64,000 nt of DNA from Nocardia sp. BMG111209. Its GTDB lineage: Bacteria > Actinomycetota > Actinomycetes > Mycobacteriales > Mycobacteriaceae. Each line of letters begins with the position of its first letter. The first letter of the stretch is position 1. The DNA lies in assembly GCF_000381925.1 (NCBI RefSeq), contig NZ_KB907307.1, positions 4,989,863-5,053,862 on the forward strand, read 5' to 3'. Under the pieces are notes generated by a model that saw only the letters and a list, made by a program, of their open reading frames with translations, was not told the origin of the DNA and did no database searches. Below are positions 63,354 through 64,000 of this stretch, one piece after another. Position numbers and translations under genes: made by a program.

Positions 63354-64000
63354 GTGGGACGGGGATCAAGGACACGACTGCGTGGCCGACGTTGCTCGAC
63401 AACGCCGTCGGCGGAACACTACTGTTCGACGCCAGCTCCGCACAGGCCTGCATCACCGCCTGCCACACCCTACTCGCCACCATCGAATCCCTGCTCACCA
63501 CCGTCAACGGCACCCACACCCCCTCCAAACCCCTCATCACCTACGCCTCCGACGCCTACAACACCCACTCCAGCGCACCGGTAGTACACACCGACAACGA
63601 CACCATCGGCTCCGCCACCAGCTTCCGCCACCTCCTCCAGAACAAATGGGCCGAACTCGCCCAACGCCTGCGCCAGCACAAACAAATCGTCACCGACATG
63701 GGCAAAACCTTCGCCGCCGCAGCCAACGCCTACGAACTCGCCGAAACCACCAACCACGACAACTTCGAACTCATCGTCCCCACCACCGGCGACCCCTACA
63801 CCTTCAACACCAACAACCCCATCACCCCCAACGCCGACAACTGGCCCAACGAAGCCGCCTCCGGCCCCACCGGCCTGCACAACTTCGTCGCCGACCCCCA
63901 CGCCGCCACCGTCGCCGGCGAAGCAGAACCCGGCAGCATGTTCAACCTCGCCCAGTTCTACTTCATGTCCATATCCATCCAAACCAACAACCCCGTCCTC
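63350..64000 (+). CDS. Long ESX substrate (partial, off the right edge)
   Basis: 217 codons are visible from the GTG at 63350, which overlaps the previous stop (GTGA). The product begins VSGTGIKDTTAWPTLLDNAVGG and has the first helical hairpin of the 31934/60309 substrate family (FRHLLQNKWAELAQRLRQHKQIV, AAAANAYELAETTNHDNF). No stop is reached. Third codon positions are almost all C, and the coding strand is strikingly rich in C and A compared with its neighbours. It is the third member of this substrate family here. Confidence 0.72.
   Translation, partial: MSGTGIKDTTAWPTLLDNAVGGTLLFDASSAQACITACHTLLATIESLLTTVNGTHTPSKPLITYASDAYNTHSSAPVVHTDNDTIGSATSFRHLLQNKWAELAQRLRQHKQIVTDMGKTFAAAANAYELAETTNHDNFELIVPTTGDPYTFNTNNPITPNADNWPNEAASGPTGLHNFVADPHAATVAGEAEPGSMFNLAQFYFMSISIQTNNPVL

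Overview
The window comes from a high-GC actinobacterium of the order Mycobacteriales, most likely a Nocardia-like genome. The left edge has the actinobacterial alpha-operon order infA-rpmJ-rpsM-rpsK-rpsD. Most of the rest is type VII (ESX) secretion machinery and its substrates, including PE, PPE, EspG and WXG100 proteins, which together are diagnostic for this order. The genus is inferred from gene content, not shown.

Layout. 1-1798 (minus): translation genes. 1799-2450: infA promoter, then a possible 26-codon leader ORF overlapping the next gene. 2451-6464: a 1,337-residue EspI-like ParA/MinD ATPase with a very long Pro/Gly-rich arm. 6484-10060: small regulatory block (MerR with a methyltransferase; DUF4254 protein diverging from a GntR/HutC regulator with a clear operator-promoter; GNAT acetyltransferase). 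10046-31682: a complete ESX core (EccA, EccB, fused EccC, EccD, EccE, mycosin) with EspG, PE, PPE, two WXG100 proteins, EspC-, EspL- and EspH-like partners, and a 1,228-residue polymorphic secreted protein downstream of EccC. 31934-48633: a second substrate/EspG pair and an array of five paralogous membrane proteins. Each has a cytosolic Hsp70-type ATPase (three) or Ser/Thr kinase (two), one transmembrane helix and an outer YVTN beta-propeller. A lipoprotein-Hint-deaminase toxin with a candidate immunity gene lies among them. 48707-57026: an orphan small protein, a glycosyltransferase-like protein, and a CpnT-like channel/coiled-coil substrate with a WXG100 partner, flanked by two paralogous 407/420-residue proteins. 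57228-64000: a second ESX substrate module (WXG100 with Gly-rich tail, two YbaB-like proteins, long substrates, EspG-like and EspH-like proteins) running off the right edge.

How the parts fit. The ESX core (EccB/C/D/E, mycosin, EccA) should export the WXG100, PE/PPE and EspC/EspA-like proteins; EspG proteins chaperone PE/PPE-type or long helical substrates, and EspH/EspL/YbaB-like proteins accompany substrate pairs. Many genes overlap their predecessor by four bases, so most blocks are translationally coupled operons. The first Hsp70-propeller gene is coupled in this way to a substrate and an EspG-like gene. That is the best evidence that the Hsp70/kinase-propeller family works with the secretion modules, and it is the least described part of the window.

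The reading is by eye only. Family names rest on motifs and remembered family patterns, not on database searches. No rRNA, tRNA, CRISPR array or transposase was seen.
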